In this document: in pieces, positions 56,122 through 64,000 of the stretch
Layout of the letters: the number at the start of each line of letters is the position of its first letter
How positions within the stretch are numbered: position 1 is the first letter of the stretch
Source: Atopomonas sediminilitoris
GTDB taxonomy: Bacteria > Pseudomonadota > Gammaproteobacteria > Pseudomonadales > Pseudomonadaceae
Assembly: GCF_022601735.1 (NCBI RefSeq)
Contig: NZ_JAKUMM010000001.1
Location: 146,811 to 210,810 of the forward strand
Length of the DNA stretch: 64,000 nucleotides
Direction of reading: 5' to 3'
Translations under genes and position numbers: made by a program
The notes under the pieces: generated by a model
The model's input: the letters and a program-made list of their open reading frames with translations, nothing else
Told to the model about the DNA's origin: nothing
Database searches by the model: none

Positions 56122-57785
56122 TGTTTCCCCTGCATGTTCAGCAAGGGCTATTGCTACTTGGCTTGCGACTGACCTTGTTGCTGGGCTCAGTGTTGAGCCT
56201 GCCGGCCTGGGCGCTCACCGCCAGCGTTGACCGTGTCACCCTTTATAGCGGCGAAAGCATTGAGCTGACCCTCGAGACCGACGACAACAGCTTCAGCCAG
56301 CCCGACTGGGAACCCCTGAAGCACGACTTCATCATCCTCGGCACCCGCCAGGTAAAACGCCTGAGTAGCGACAATCAAAGCACCTCTACCAGCACGCAAT
56401 GGCTGGTCAGCCTGCAAGCCCGCAACACCGGCAAGCTGACCATTCCGCCATTGCGCTTAGGCAACCACAGCAGCCAAGCGATCCAGATTGAAGTGCTGGA
56501 TGCCAGCCAGCGTCCAGAGCCTGAAGCCAACCGCGTAGCGCCGGTATTTATCGACGCGCAGCTATCGCAAGAGTCGGTGTACTTGCAGGCGCAAACCATT
56601 CTGACCCTGCGAATTTTTCACTCGGTATCACTGTTTAACGACAGCAGCTTAAGCCCGTTAGAGATGGAGCAAGCGCGGGTCGAGATGCTCGGCCAGCCGC
56701 GCACCTACGAAACCACCATCAACGGCATTCGCCACGGTGTGATTGAAGTGCGCTACGCCCTGTTTCCGCTGGAAAGCGGCAAGCTGACCATTCCCGCACA
56801 GGCCTTTACTGCGACCATGGTCGATCGCGAGCAGCAGAGTTTCTTAGGCTTTGGCAGCCGGCCCGGTAAGCGCGTACAAGTGCGCTCACCGAAAATCCCG
56901 CTCAGCGTCTTACCCAAGCCAGAAAACTACCCGCAAGGTGAGCCGTGGCTACCAGCGGCCTCATTAAGCCTGAGCCAGCAGTGGTCGCATGGCGACAGCA
57001 GCCTGCCACTGGGCGAATCCTTAACGCGCAACCTGCAAATCAAGGCCGATGGCGTCAGCGCCACCCAGCTACCTAGCCTGCGCAGCCCAGAAGTGGATGG
57101 CGTGCGCCGCTATGCCGATCAACCGCAGTCCAGCCAAGCCCTGAACGACGACGGCCTGCAAGCCACACGACAAGAAAGCGAAGCCTTAGTGCCTCTACAA
57201 GCGGGCGACTACAGCCTGCCAGCGGTCAAAGTGACGTGGTGGAATACCCGTCTAGACCGGCTTGAAGTCAGCGAGTTGCCAGGTCGCACATTGCAGGTTA
57301 AAGCCCCCCAAGGCGTCACGCCGCAAGTCACACCTAGCCTGCCGACCAGCCGCCAGCCAGCGGTACTGTTGTGGCCTTGGCAACTGGCCAGTGGCCTGCT
57401 GCTGCTAAGCACGTTGATTTTTGCCGCGCTGTGGCTGCACGGCCGCAAACTCAATCAGAGTGTCAAAGTGGTTGCCAGCGGCCCAAGCACGCGCACCCTA
57501 TTGGATGAACTCAAGCGCACTTGCCAAAGCAATGACCCACAACAAAGCCGTCAAGCGCTGGATGCATGGGCACGCAGCAAAACCGAGACCTTGGCGCAGA
57601 TGGCGGCTCGCCATGAGCCTTTAGCGCAAGCACTGGATGCGCTGAATAATGCGCTGTACAGCGAAAGCGGCCAGCACTGGCAAGGGCAAAATCTGTATGA
57701 GGCGGTACGCAGCCTGCCCAGCGCCGAAAAGCCGCTCGACAATAGCGACAGCGCGCTGCCGCCGCTGTACCCACGCGCCAGCTAA
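56118..57785 (+). CDS. BatD-like protein
   Basis: The 555-residue protein has a signal peptide (about 1-33), several Ig-like beta domains (about 35-410) typical of the BatD/oxygen tolerance family, one membrane helix near 425-445 (PWQLASGLLLLSTLIFAALWL) and a helical cytoplasmic tail. It closes the MoxR operon, overlapping the previous gene by four bases. Bat proteins were linked to aerotolerance and envelope stress, but their exact role is unsettled. Confidence 0.88.
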   Translation: MMFPLHVQQGLLLLGLRLTLLLGSVLSLPAWALTASVDRVTLYSGESIELTLETDDNSFSQPDWEPLKHDFIILGTRQVKRLSSDNQSTSTSTQWLVSLQARNTGKLTIPPLRLGNHSSQAIQIEVLDASQRPEPEANRVAPVFIDAQLSQESVYLQAQTILTLRIFHSVSLFNDSSLSPLEMEQARVEMLGQPRTYETTINGIRHGVIEVRYALFPLESGKLTIPAQAFTATMVDREQQSFLGFGSRPGKRVQVRSPKIPLSVLPKPENYPQGEPWLPAASLSLSQQWSHGDSSLPLGESLTRNLQIKADGVSATQLPSLRSPEVDGVRRYADQPQSSQALNDDGLQATRQESEALVPLQAGDYSLPAVKVTWWNTRLDRLEVSELPGRTLQVKAPQGVTPQVTPSLPTSRQPAVLLWPWQLASGLLLLSTLIFAALWLHGRKLNQSVKVVASGPSTRTLLDELKRTCQSNDPQQSRQALDAWARSKTETLAQMAARHEPLAQALDALNNALYSESGQHWQGQNLYEAVRSLPSAEKPLDNSDSALPPLYPRAS

Positions 57786-57818
57786 TCGCAAGCCAGCCAT
57801 TTTTAATCGACAACAAAA

Positions 57819-57850
57819 CAAAAGGGCCTGTCTTGCGACAGGCCCTTTTG
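57819..57850. terminator. terminator after the Bat operon
   Basis: A perfect 14-bp stem (57819-57832 with 57837-57850) and TTGC loop ending in TTTTG, five bases before the tRNA-Ala gene on the other strand. It can serve both strands. Confidence 0.9.
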
Positions 57851-57854
57851 GTGT

Positions 57855-57930
<76 letters not shown>

Positions 57931-57972
57931 ATACAGCTTGCGCTGCGCAACCCGTGGGTGAGTTGCTTTAAA

Positions 57973-58048
57973 TGGCGTCCCCTAGGGGACTCGAACCCCT
58001 GTTACCGCCGTGAAAGGGCGGTGTCCTAGGCCACTAGACGAAGGGGAC
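57973..58048 (-). tRNA. tRNA-Glu (TTC)
   Basis: A 76-nt cloverleaf on the minus strand, starting GTCCCCTTCGTCTAG and ending with GCCA. The anticodon loop CTTTCAC between CCGCC and GGCGG gives anticodon TTC. It lies between two identical tRNA-Ala genes. Confidence 0.97.
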
Positions 58049-58095
58049 GTAAACCTTCGTGCAAGCCGTCAAACCTTCAACGACTTGCTGGAAAT

Positions 58096-58171
<76 letters not shown>

Positions 58172-58281
58172 ATCTCAAGGACGGGGCGAATATTAAGAGC
58201 GCCCCCCTAGGCTGTCAATAAACTTTTAGCCCGCAAGGCAAAAAAAAGCCGCGCAAGAACAAATACTTAAGCCAAAAACAA

Positions 58282-58308
58282 AAAGCCCGCAGCAAAGCGG
58301 CGGGCTTT
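58282..58308 (-). terminator. Rho-independent terminator after gltX
   Basis: AAAGCCCG/CGGGCTTT (58282-58289 with 58301-58308), extended by one inner pair, with a T run on the minus strand beyond the stem. It lies 19 bp after the gltX stop. Confidence 0.85.
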
Positions 58309-58327
58309 AAGTCAGAGAGAGACCGGC

Positions 58328-59809
58328 TTAGGCAATGCTGACTAAACGCTTCTCCCACTCTTTGTTTTCTTTCTTCGACACACCACCCAACACCTCTAAG
58401 GCTTGGCGCAGACGGAAGCGGCTCAAATCAGGCCCGAGCATTTCCATGGCATCCAGCACTGACACCGAGCTGCTTTGCCCTGTGATCGCAGGAAAGATCA
58501 GCGGCATGATGTCGCGCAGCTTGATTTCTAAATGCGCGGCCACCGCGTTGATCACTGCGGTGATGTTGTCTTTGTTCCACTGACGCAATGCCTCAAGCTT
58601 CCACAGCACCAGCTGCAACACCAAACGCACTTCATCGGCAGACAGCTTTTTGTGCTGGAACAGTTCCGGCGCCGGCGACACCCCACCGGCCAAGAAGAAC
58701 CCAGCCAGCTGCGGCAGTTGGCTAAACGTCTCCACGCGCTGCTGCACCAAAGGCACTACCGGCATCAAGTACTGCGGATTCAAGGCCCACTTCACCGCAG
58801 CGGCGGCAAATTGCTCTGGGCTCAACGCCCGCAACCAAAGACCGTTCAACCACGACAGTTTTTCTACGTCAAAGATCGGCCCACCCAACGACACCCGCTG
58901 GATATCGAAGTGTTCGATCATCTCCGCCAAGGTGAACTGCTCACGCTCATCGGGCATCGACCAACCCATGCGGCCCAAATAGTTGAGCATGGCTTCAGGC
59001 AGGTAACCCATCCGCTCATAGAAGGTCACACTGGTGGGGTTTTTGCGCTTGGAGAGCTTGCTCTTATCCGGATTACGCAACAGCGGCATGTAACACAGCG
59101 CCGGCTGTTCCCAACCAAAGTATTCGTACAGCTTGATCAACTTAGGCGCCGAGGGTAGCCATTCTTCGCCACGCAACACGTGGGTGATACCCATCAAGTG
59201 ATCGTCCACCACGTTGGCCAAGAAGTACGTCGGCAGGCCATCGGCCTTCATCAGCACTTGCATGTCCATGCGGTCCCACGGAATTTCGACCGTGCCACGC
59301 AGCATATCAGGCACTTCGCACACGCCTTCCGTCGGCACCTTCATGCGGATGACATGCGACTCGCCCGCCGCCACACGCTGCTGCGCGTCTTGCGCTGACA
59401 AGTGCTGGCAATGGCCGTCGTAACGCGGCGTTTCTTTATTGGCCATTTGCTGGGCACGCACTTCATCCAAGCGCTCGGCGGAACAGAAGCACGGGAAAGC
59501 GTGGCCTTTAGCGACCAACTCATCGGAGTACTTTTTATAGATCTCGCGCCGCTCGCTCTGACGGTACGGACCGTGCGGACCACCAACGTCTGGGCCTTCA
59601 TCCCACTCGATACCCAACCAACGCAGCGCGTCGTAAATCTGCTGCTCGGACTCGCGGCTGGAGCGCACCTGATCGGTGTCTTCAATTCGCAGAATGAACT
59701 GGCCGCCGTGCTGACGCGCAAAACACAAGTTGAACAAAGCGATATACGCGGTGCCCACGTGTGGATCGCCAGTGGGTGATGGAGCAATACGGGTACGAAC
59801 GGTGGTCAT
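58328..59809 (-). CDS. gltX: glutamyl-tRNA synthetase
   Basis: The 493-residue class I synthetase charges tRNA-Glu. The HIGH-type motif is in [16 protein letters not shown] and the KMSKS-type motif is KLSKR (about residue 250). [15 protein letters not shown] belongs to the zinc-containing insertion, here with CFCS but without a complete four-ligand set that I can confirm. The C-terminal anticodon-binding domain is complete. The start at 59809 has GAGAAACGCC before it. A tRNA-Glu gene lies downstream on the same strand. Confidence 0.95.
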   Translation of the reverse strand: MTTVRTRIAPSPTGDPHVGTAYIALFNLCFARQHGGQFILRIEDTDQVRSSRESEQQIYDALRWLGIEWDEGPDVGGPHGPYRQSERREIYKKYSDELVAKGHAFPCFCSAERLDEVRAQQMANKETPRYDGHCQHLSAQDAQQRVAAGESHVIRMKVPTEGVCEVPDMLRGTVEIPWDRMDMQVLMKADGLPTYFLANVVDDHLMGITHVLRGEEWLPSAPKLIKLYEYFGWEQPALCYMPLLRNPDKSKLSKRKNPTSVTFYERMGYLPEAMLNYLGRMGWSMPDEREQFTLAEMIEHFDIQRVSLGGPIFDVEKLSWLNGLWLRALSPEQFAAAAVKWALNPQYLMPVVPLVQQRVETFSQLPQLAGFFLAGGVSPAPELFQHKKLSADEVRLVLQLVLWKLEALRQWNKDNITAVINAVAAHLEIKLRDIMPLIFPAITGQSSSVSVLDAMEMLGPDLSRFRLRQALEVLGGVSKKENKEWEKRLVSIA

Positions 59810-59907
59810 GGCGTTTCTCAAACCGAGCTGAAATCAGGCCGTGATGGTAGCAGCCCAAGCGCCCGTGGCTCCAGCCGCACGACGTCTGTCGTGCCGGCAA
59901 GCACGCC

Positions 59908-60108
59908 TCATTGATTAGAGGCGTCGCCTTCAAGACCTGACGAGGTGTTATCTAATTGCTCGCGCCATGACTCGCCCAACACCTCAATCGGGTGTTGCGT
60001 ACGCGAAGCGCCGTTGCCGCAGGCCATGTCGTGCGATGGGCAATATTGATCGCAGCCCCAACAGATTCGCTCAGGGTGAGCGGGCTTATCCGGAAAGCGC
60101 TTAGCCAT
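59908..60108 (-). CDS. DUF3079 protein, small and cysteine-rich
   Basis: The 66-residue protein begins MAKRFPDKPAHPERICWGCDQYCPSHDMACGNG, with four cysteines spaced like a metal or Fe-S site, and continues RTQHPIEVLGESW. This is the DUF3079 family of unknown function. The ATG at 60108 is chosen over a TTG two codons upstream. A 9-bp hairpin at 60117-60140 covers its likely ribosome-binding region. Confidence 0.82.
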   Translation of the reverse strand: MAKRFPDKPAHPERICWGCDQYCPSHDMACGNGASRTQHPIEVLGESWREQLDNTSSGLEGDASNQ

Positions 60109-60116
60109 GATCAAGA

Positions 60117-60140
60117 CTCGTCGTTAAGATAAACGACGAG
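60117..60140. repeat. hairpin between uvrB and the DUF3079 gene
   Basis: CTCGTCGTT (60117-60125) pairs with AACGACGAG (60132-60140) around a six-base loop. On the minus strand it ends 9 bp before the DUF3079 start and lacks a T tract. It may limit read-through from uvrB or mask the ribosome binding site. Confidence 0.6.
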
Positions 60141-60187
60141 CTTAGCCACCTGCCTTGCCGGATTTATTGATCCCAAGCAAGGCGCGT

Positions 60188-62200
60188 TTAGATATCTCGC
60201 AGGCGTTCGCGCAGTTTCTGTATTTCATCACGCAGCGCCGCCGCTTTTTCAAACTCCAGATCACGGGCGAGTTTGAACATCTGCTCTTCCAGCTCATGAA
60301 TGCGCTTGGCCAGCTCATCCACAGTTCTTGGCATGGCGGCGTATTGCGCAGCGCTTTCCGCGGCTTTATTACGCTCGCGGCGCTTGCTCTTCGAGCCTGG
60401 CACCGTGGCGCCTTCAAGAATATCCGCCACCGCTTTCGTCACCCCGCGCGGGGTGATGTTGTGCTCGGCATTAAACGCCAGCTGCTTGTCACGGCGACGC
60501 TGCGTCTCATCGATGGCTCGCTGCATCGAGCCGGTCACCTTGTCGCCGTACAAAATGGCGCGACCGTTGAGGTTACGTGCCGCGCGACCAATGGTCTGGA
60601 TCAACGAGCGCTCACTACGCAAGAAGCCTTCTTTATCGGCGTCCAGAATCGCCACCAAGGCCACTTCTGGCATGTCTAAACCTTCGCGCAGCAAGTTGAT
60701 GCCGACCAACACATCAAACACGCCAGCACGCAGATCGCGAATAATCTCAACCCGCTCCACCGTATCGATGTCTGAGTGCAGGTAGCGCACCTTCACGGAG
60801 TGGTCGAGCAGGTAGTCGGTCAAATCCTCGGCCATGCGCTTGGTCAGCGTGGTAACCAGCACACGATCGCCTGCCGCCACTGCTTTGTGGATTTCTGACA
60901 GTAAGTCATCCACTTGCGTGCTAGCGGGGCGCACCTCAATCGGCGGATCAACCAAACCGGTGGGACGCACCACCTGCTCGACCACTTGGCCGGCGTGTTG
61001 CGCCTCATACGGGCCTGGTGTGGCGGAGACAAAAATCGCCTGCGGACTGATGCTTTCCCACTCTTCAAAACGCATGGGCCGGTTATCCAGCGCTGACGGC
61101 AGGCGGAAGCCGTACTCGATCAAGGTTTCTTTACGTGAACGGTCGCCTTTATACATGGCACCAATTTGCGGCACGGTGACGTGCGACTCGTCGATCACCA
61201 ACAACGCATTGCTCGGCAAATAGTCGTACAACGTCGGCGGCGCATCGCCAGGCTCACGCCCCGAAAGGTAACGCGAGTAGTTTTCGATCCCGTTGCAGTA
61301 GCCCAGCTCAAGGATCATTTCCAGATCAAAACGCGTGCGCTGCTCCAAGCGCTGCGCCTCGACTAACTTGTCATGTTCGCGCAGCCACGTTAGCCGTTCG
61401 GCCAGCTCTACTTTGATCTTTTCCACGGCCTCCAGCAGCTTTTCGCGCGGGGTCACGTAGTGGCTTTTCGGGTACAAGGTATAACGCGGCATTTTGCGCA
61501 GCACTTCGCCCGTAAGCGGGTCAAAGGCCGAGAGCTGCTCGATTTCGTCGTCAAATAACTCGATGCGAATGGCTTCGTAATCCGACTCCGCTGGGTATAC
61601 GTCGATCACATCGCCGCGCACGCGGAAGGTCGCGCGGGCAAACTCCATCTCATTGCGCGTGTATTGCAGCTCCGCCAAACGCCGCAGCAACTCGCGCTGA
61701 TCCAACTTATCGCCCCGATCCAAGTGCAGGACCATCCGCAAATAAGAAGACGGATCACCCAAGCCATAAATACACGACACCGTGGCCACGATGATGGCAT
61801 CGGGGCGCTCTAACAGCGCCTTGGTCGCCGACAGGCGCATTTGCTCAATGTGGTCGTTAATCGAGGCGTCTTTTTCGATAAAGGTATCGGATGACGGTAC
61901 GTAGGCTTCGGGCTGGTAGTAGTCGTAATACGAAACGAAATACTCCACCGCGTTGTGCGGGAAGAACTCTTTGAATTCGCCGTATAGCTGCGCTGCCAAG
62001 GTCTTGTTGTGCGCCAGCACCAGCGTCGGGCGCTGCATCTGCGCAATCACATTGGCCACGGTGTAGGTTTTACCCGAGCCAGTCACCCCCAGCAGGGTTT
62101 GGTGTGATAAGCCCGACTCGAGACCCGCCACTAAGCCGGCAATGGCACTGGGCTGGTCGCCAGCGGGGGCAAAACGGGTTTTCAGGGTAAAACTGCTCAT
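60188..62200 (-). CDS. uvrB: excinuclease ABC subunit B
   Basis: The 670-residue helicase-like protein loads onto damaged DNA in nucleotide excision repair. It shows Walker [16 protein letters not shown] (about 39-53), the beta-hairpin [64 protein letters not shown] in the second helicase domain, and the C-terminal UVR coiled coil ([24 protein letters not shown]). No clear LexA box was found upstream. Confidence 0.97.
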   Translation of the reverse strand: MSSFTLKTRFAPAGDQPSAIAGLVAGLESGLSHQTLLGVTGSGKTYTVANVIAQMQRPTLVLAHNKTLAAQLYGEFKEFFPHNAVEYFVSYYDYYQPEAYVPSSDTFIEKDASINDHIEQMRLSATKALLERPDAIIVATVSCIYGLGDPSSYLRMVLHLDRGDKLDQRELLRRLAELQYTRNEMEFARATFRVRGDVIDVYPAESDYEAIRIELFDDEIEQLSAFDPLTGEVLRKMPRYTLYPKSHYVTPREKLLEAVEKIKVELAERLTWLREHDKLVEAQRLEQRTRFDLEMILELGYCNGIENYSRYLSGREPGDAPPTLYDYLPSNALLVIDESHVTVPQIGAMYKGDRSRKETLIEYGFRLPSALDNRPMRFEEWESISPQAIFVSATPGPYEAQHAGQVVEQVVRPTGLVDPPIEVRPASTQVDDLLSEIHKAVAAGDRVLVTTLTKRMAEDLTDYLLDHSVKVRYLHSDIDTVERVEIIRDLRAGVFDVLVGINLLREGLDMPEVALVAILDADKEGFLRSERSLIQTIGRAARNLNGRAILYGDKVTGSMQRAIDETQRRRDKQLAFNAEHNITPRGVTKAVADILEGATVPGSKSKRRERNKAAESAAQYAAMPRTVDELAKRIHELEEQMFKLARDLEFEKAAALRDEIQKLRERLRDI

Positions 62201-62283
62201 ACGTTATTCCGTGTAAAAATCTCAGACAGCTTACTACGCCGACAAAAAGCTGCCTAAAGGCGTAGTTTTCCGCATTGAGGCGC

Positions 62284-62311
62284 TGGCAGCCTGTATTCGT
62301 GCCGGTATAAT
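62284..62311 (+). promoter_or_regulatory. putative promoter of the aminotransferase gene
   Basis: A consensus -10 TATAAT (62306-62311) with a weak -35 TGGCAG (62284-62289) at 16-bp spacing, 66 bp before the start codon. Confidence 0.5.
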
Positions 62312-62377
62312 AACGCCCCGCCTGTACTCCGGCTTCTGCCGGCCAACTCCTCACCTGCTGATGCATAGAGTCCGAAC

Positions 62378-63577
62378 ATGAGCCTGTTCTCTGCCATCGA
62401 AATGGCACCGCGCGACCCCATCCTAGGCCTTAACGAAGCCTTTAACGCAGATCCACGCAGCACCAAGGTTAACTTGGGCGTCGGCGTGTATTACACCGAG
62501 GAAGGTCGAATTCCGCTGCTTAAAGCCGTGGCCGAAGCAGAGAAAGCTCGCCTAGAGGCCAAGAGCCCACGCGGCTATTTGCCCATTGAAGGCATCGCCG
62601 CTTACGACCGCAGCGTGCAAGAACTATTGTTCGGGGCGGACTCTGCCCTGCTGGCCGAAGGCCGCGTGGTGACAGCACAAGCGCTGGGCGGCACTGGCGC
62701 ACTGAACATTGGCGCGTTATTCATCCAGCGTCTGCTCAATGGCAAAGTGGTCGCCATCAGCAACCCCAGCTGGGAGAACCATCAGGCTATTTTCCAAAAC
62801 GCCGGCTTTGATGTGCAAAGCTACCGTTATTACGATGCCGCTTCGCACGGTGTGGACCTGCCCGGCATGCTGGCTGATCTGCGCGCGCTGCCGGCGGGCT
62901 CCGTAGTCCTGCTGCACGCCTGCTGTCACAACCCAACCGGGGTTGATTTAGACGCTGAGCAATGGCAACAAGTGCTGGAGGTGATTCGCGAGCGCAATCA
63001 CCTGCCCTTCCTCGACATTGCCTATCAAGGTTTTGGTGCCGGCATTGACGAAGACGCGCATGCCGTGCGTTTATTCGCCGACTCTGGCCTCCCGTTTTTG
63101 ATTGCCAGCTCATTCTCCAAGTCGTTCTCACTGTACGGCGAGCGTGTCGGCGCTTTGTCGATCGTCACCGGCAGTGGGGAAGAAGCCGGCCGCGTGTTGT
63201 CGCAACTCAAGCGCGTGATCCGCACCAGCTACTCCAACCCGCCGACTCACGGCGCCAGCGTCGTTGCGACGGTACTGCAAAGCCCTGAACTACGCAGCCT
63301 GTGGGAAAGCGAACTTGGCGAAATGCGTCAGCGCATTCGCAGCATGCGTGAAGCCATGGTGCAGCAATTAGCCACCAGCGCGCCGCAGCATGACTTCAGC
63401 TTTGTCGCCCGGCAGAACGGCATGTTCTCGTACTCGGGCCTAAGCAGCGCGCAAGTCGACCGCTTAAAAGACGAATTCGGCATTTATGCCGTCGGCACTG
63501 GGCGCATTTGTGTGGCGGCGCTGAACCAAAACAACATCGGCGCGGTGGTTAAAGCCATCGCCAACGTGATCAGTTAA
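62378..63577 (+). CDS. aromatic/aspartate aminotransferase (class I)
   Basis: The 399-residue PLP enzyme begins MSLFSAIEMAPRDPILGL, as in TyrB/AspC proteins. It shows the cofactor-binding region NPSWENHQAIF, CCHNPTGVDL, the Schiff-base lysine in SSFSKSFSLYGERVGAL (about residue 247), RTSYSNPPTHGA and the substrate arginine in GRICVAALN. It transfers amino groups between aromatic amino acids or aspartate and 2-oxoglutarate. Sequence alone does not separate TyrB from AspC here. Confidence 0.92.
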   Translation: MSLFSAIEMAPRDPILGLNEAFNADPRSTKVNLGVGVYYTEEGRIPLLKAVAEAEKARLEAKSPRGYLPIEGIAAYDRSVQELLFGADSALLAEGRVVTAQALGGTGALNIGALFIQRLLNGKVVAISNPSWENHQAIFQNAGFDVQSYRYYDAASHGVDLPGMLADLRALPAGSVVLLHACCHNPTGVDLDAEQWQQVLEVIRERNHLPFLDIAYQGFGAGIDEDAHAVRLFADSGLPFLIASSFSKSFSLYGERVGALSIVTGSGEEAGRVLSQLKRVIRTSYSNPPTHGASVVATVLQSPELRSLWESELGEMRQRIRSMREAMVQQLATSAPQHDFSFVARQNGMFSYSGLSSAQVDRLKDEFGIYAVGTGRICVAALNQNNIGAVVKAIANVIS

Positions 63578-63633
63578 AAACGCGCGCAACCTGTTGACTT
63601 CGTTAAAGAAATCATTAGGATGCGCTTCGTTGT

Positions 63634-63709
63634 TCCGCGATAGCTCAGTCGGTAGAGCAAATGACTGTTAATCATTGGGTCCCTGGTTCGAGTCCAGGTC
63701 GCGGAGCCA
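63634..63709 (+). tRNA. tRNA-Asn (GTT)
   Basis: A 76-nt cloverleaf beginning TCCGCGATAGCTCAG with encoded CCA. The anticodon stem AATGA/TCATT encloses CTGTTAA, giving anticodon GTT. Its last bases, TCGCGGAGCCA, recur 160 bp downstream in a tandem repeat. Confidence 0.97.
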
Positions 63710-63860
63710 AACTCAAAGCCTCAGGCGTCAGTCTGGGGCTTTTTAGTTTGTGCCGGACTCGACCCAGGGACCAAGGTCCCCGGTGATTCGACCCTAACGG
63801 GCCTCACCCCTGCGGGGCCGCACTAACGTGCGTTCGGCTAACGCCGTCGAGCCGCAGATC
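63701..63860. repeat. tandem repeat unit 1 (160 bp) starting in the tRNA-Asn 3' end
   Basis: The unit begins at GCGGAGCCAA, the tRNA 3' end, and contains a terminator (63715-63744), a GGGACC-AA-GGTCCC palindrome (63767-63780) and several hairpins with TAAC loops. The next copy begins at 63861. Confidence 0.85.
63715..63744 (+). terminator. terminator after tRNA-Asn
   Basis: AAAGCC (63715-63720) pairs with GGCTTT (63737-63742), helped by inner CAG/CTG pairing, and continues into a T run. A near-identical copy exists in the second repeat unit at about 63876-63905. Confidence 0.75.
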
Positions 63861-64000
63861 GCGGAGCCAAATTCGAAAGCCTCAGACGCCAGTCTGGGGC
63901 TTTTTAGTTTGTGCCGGACTCGCCCCAGGGACCAAGGTCCCCGGTGATTCGACCCTAACGGGCCTCACCCCTGCGGGGCCGCACTAACGTGCGTTCGGCT
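63861..64000. repeat. tandem repeat unit 2, truncated by window end
   Basis: It repeats unit 1 from GCGGAGCCAA onward with four substitutions and a one-base insertion, all in the first 70 bp; the remaining approximately 75 bp are identical. It starts with a lone copy of the tRNA-Asn 3' end without the rest of the tRNA, and continues past the window edge. Confidence 0.85.

Noticed and set aside
62201..62377. LexA/SOS box for uvrB
   Set aside because: CTGTATTCGTGCCGGT begins like a LexA site but lacks the closing CAG; no good match was found in the gap.
63701..64000. CRISPR array or integron attC sites at the right edge
   Set aside because: The repeat period is 160 bp with almost no variable spacer, and no cas or integrase genes are present. 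The TAAC motifs are in small hairpins and not in paired attC core sites.

Overview
The window looks like chromosomal DNA of a gammaproteobacterium of the Pseudomonas lineage. The main reason is the block cmaX-crfX-cmpX-sigX-oprF at 17.4-21.4 kb, a hallmark of pseudomonads. Other pointers are the acnD/prpF form of the methylcitrate pathway, a 1621-residue NAD-glutamate dehydrogenase next to a MoxR/Bat operon, the rlmL-rmf-pyrD order, and tRNA genes with encoded CCA ends. Species is not resolved. Most of the window is core genome, with no phage, IS element or CRISPR array.

0-21 kb: a truncated 5'-nucleotidase and a PanE-like reductase, a PilZ protein, DAHP synthase, a START-domain protein, two small overlapping genes, a periplasmic GH31 glycosidase resembling sulfoquinovosidases, a DUF486 membrane protein, a hydroxyisobutyrate-dehydrogenase-like enzyme, ppnP, a PstS/OmpA fusion, an MltF-like transglycosylase, tatD, an OprD-type porin, an ammonium transporter, dgt and a nitrobindin-like protein. 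The oprF/sigX cell-envelope block follows.

21-37 kb: rraA, a Rieske protein and an alpha/beta hydrolase lead into cmaX. ppsA and its regulator ppsR are divergent. The propionate operon (gntR-prpB-prpC-acnD-[DUF559]-prpF) has two copies of a palindromic operator around a promoter, and a DUF559 gene plus palindromic repeat inserted between acnD and prpF. A three-gene operon of retropepsin-like protease, transglutaminase-like/7TM protein and ATP-grasp ligase is the least understood complete system here.

37-58 kb: a CHASE/PAS/GGDEF gene broken by a one-base frameshift, dacB, rlmL, rmf with a hairpin-rich upstream region, pyrD, a DUF2835 gene, gdhB, and a six-gene MoxR-DUF58-DUF4381-BatA-BatB/C-BatD operon.

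58-64 kb: tRNA-Ala, tRNA-Glu, tRNA-Ala, gltX, a DUF3079 gene, uvrB, an aromatic/aspartate aminotransferase and tRNA-Asn. After tRNA-Asn comes a tandem repeat of about 160 bp that carries the tRNA 3' end and runs off the window.
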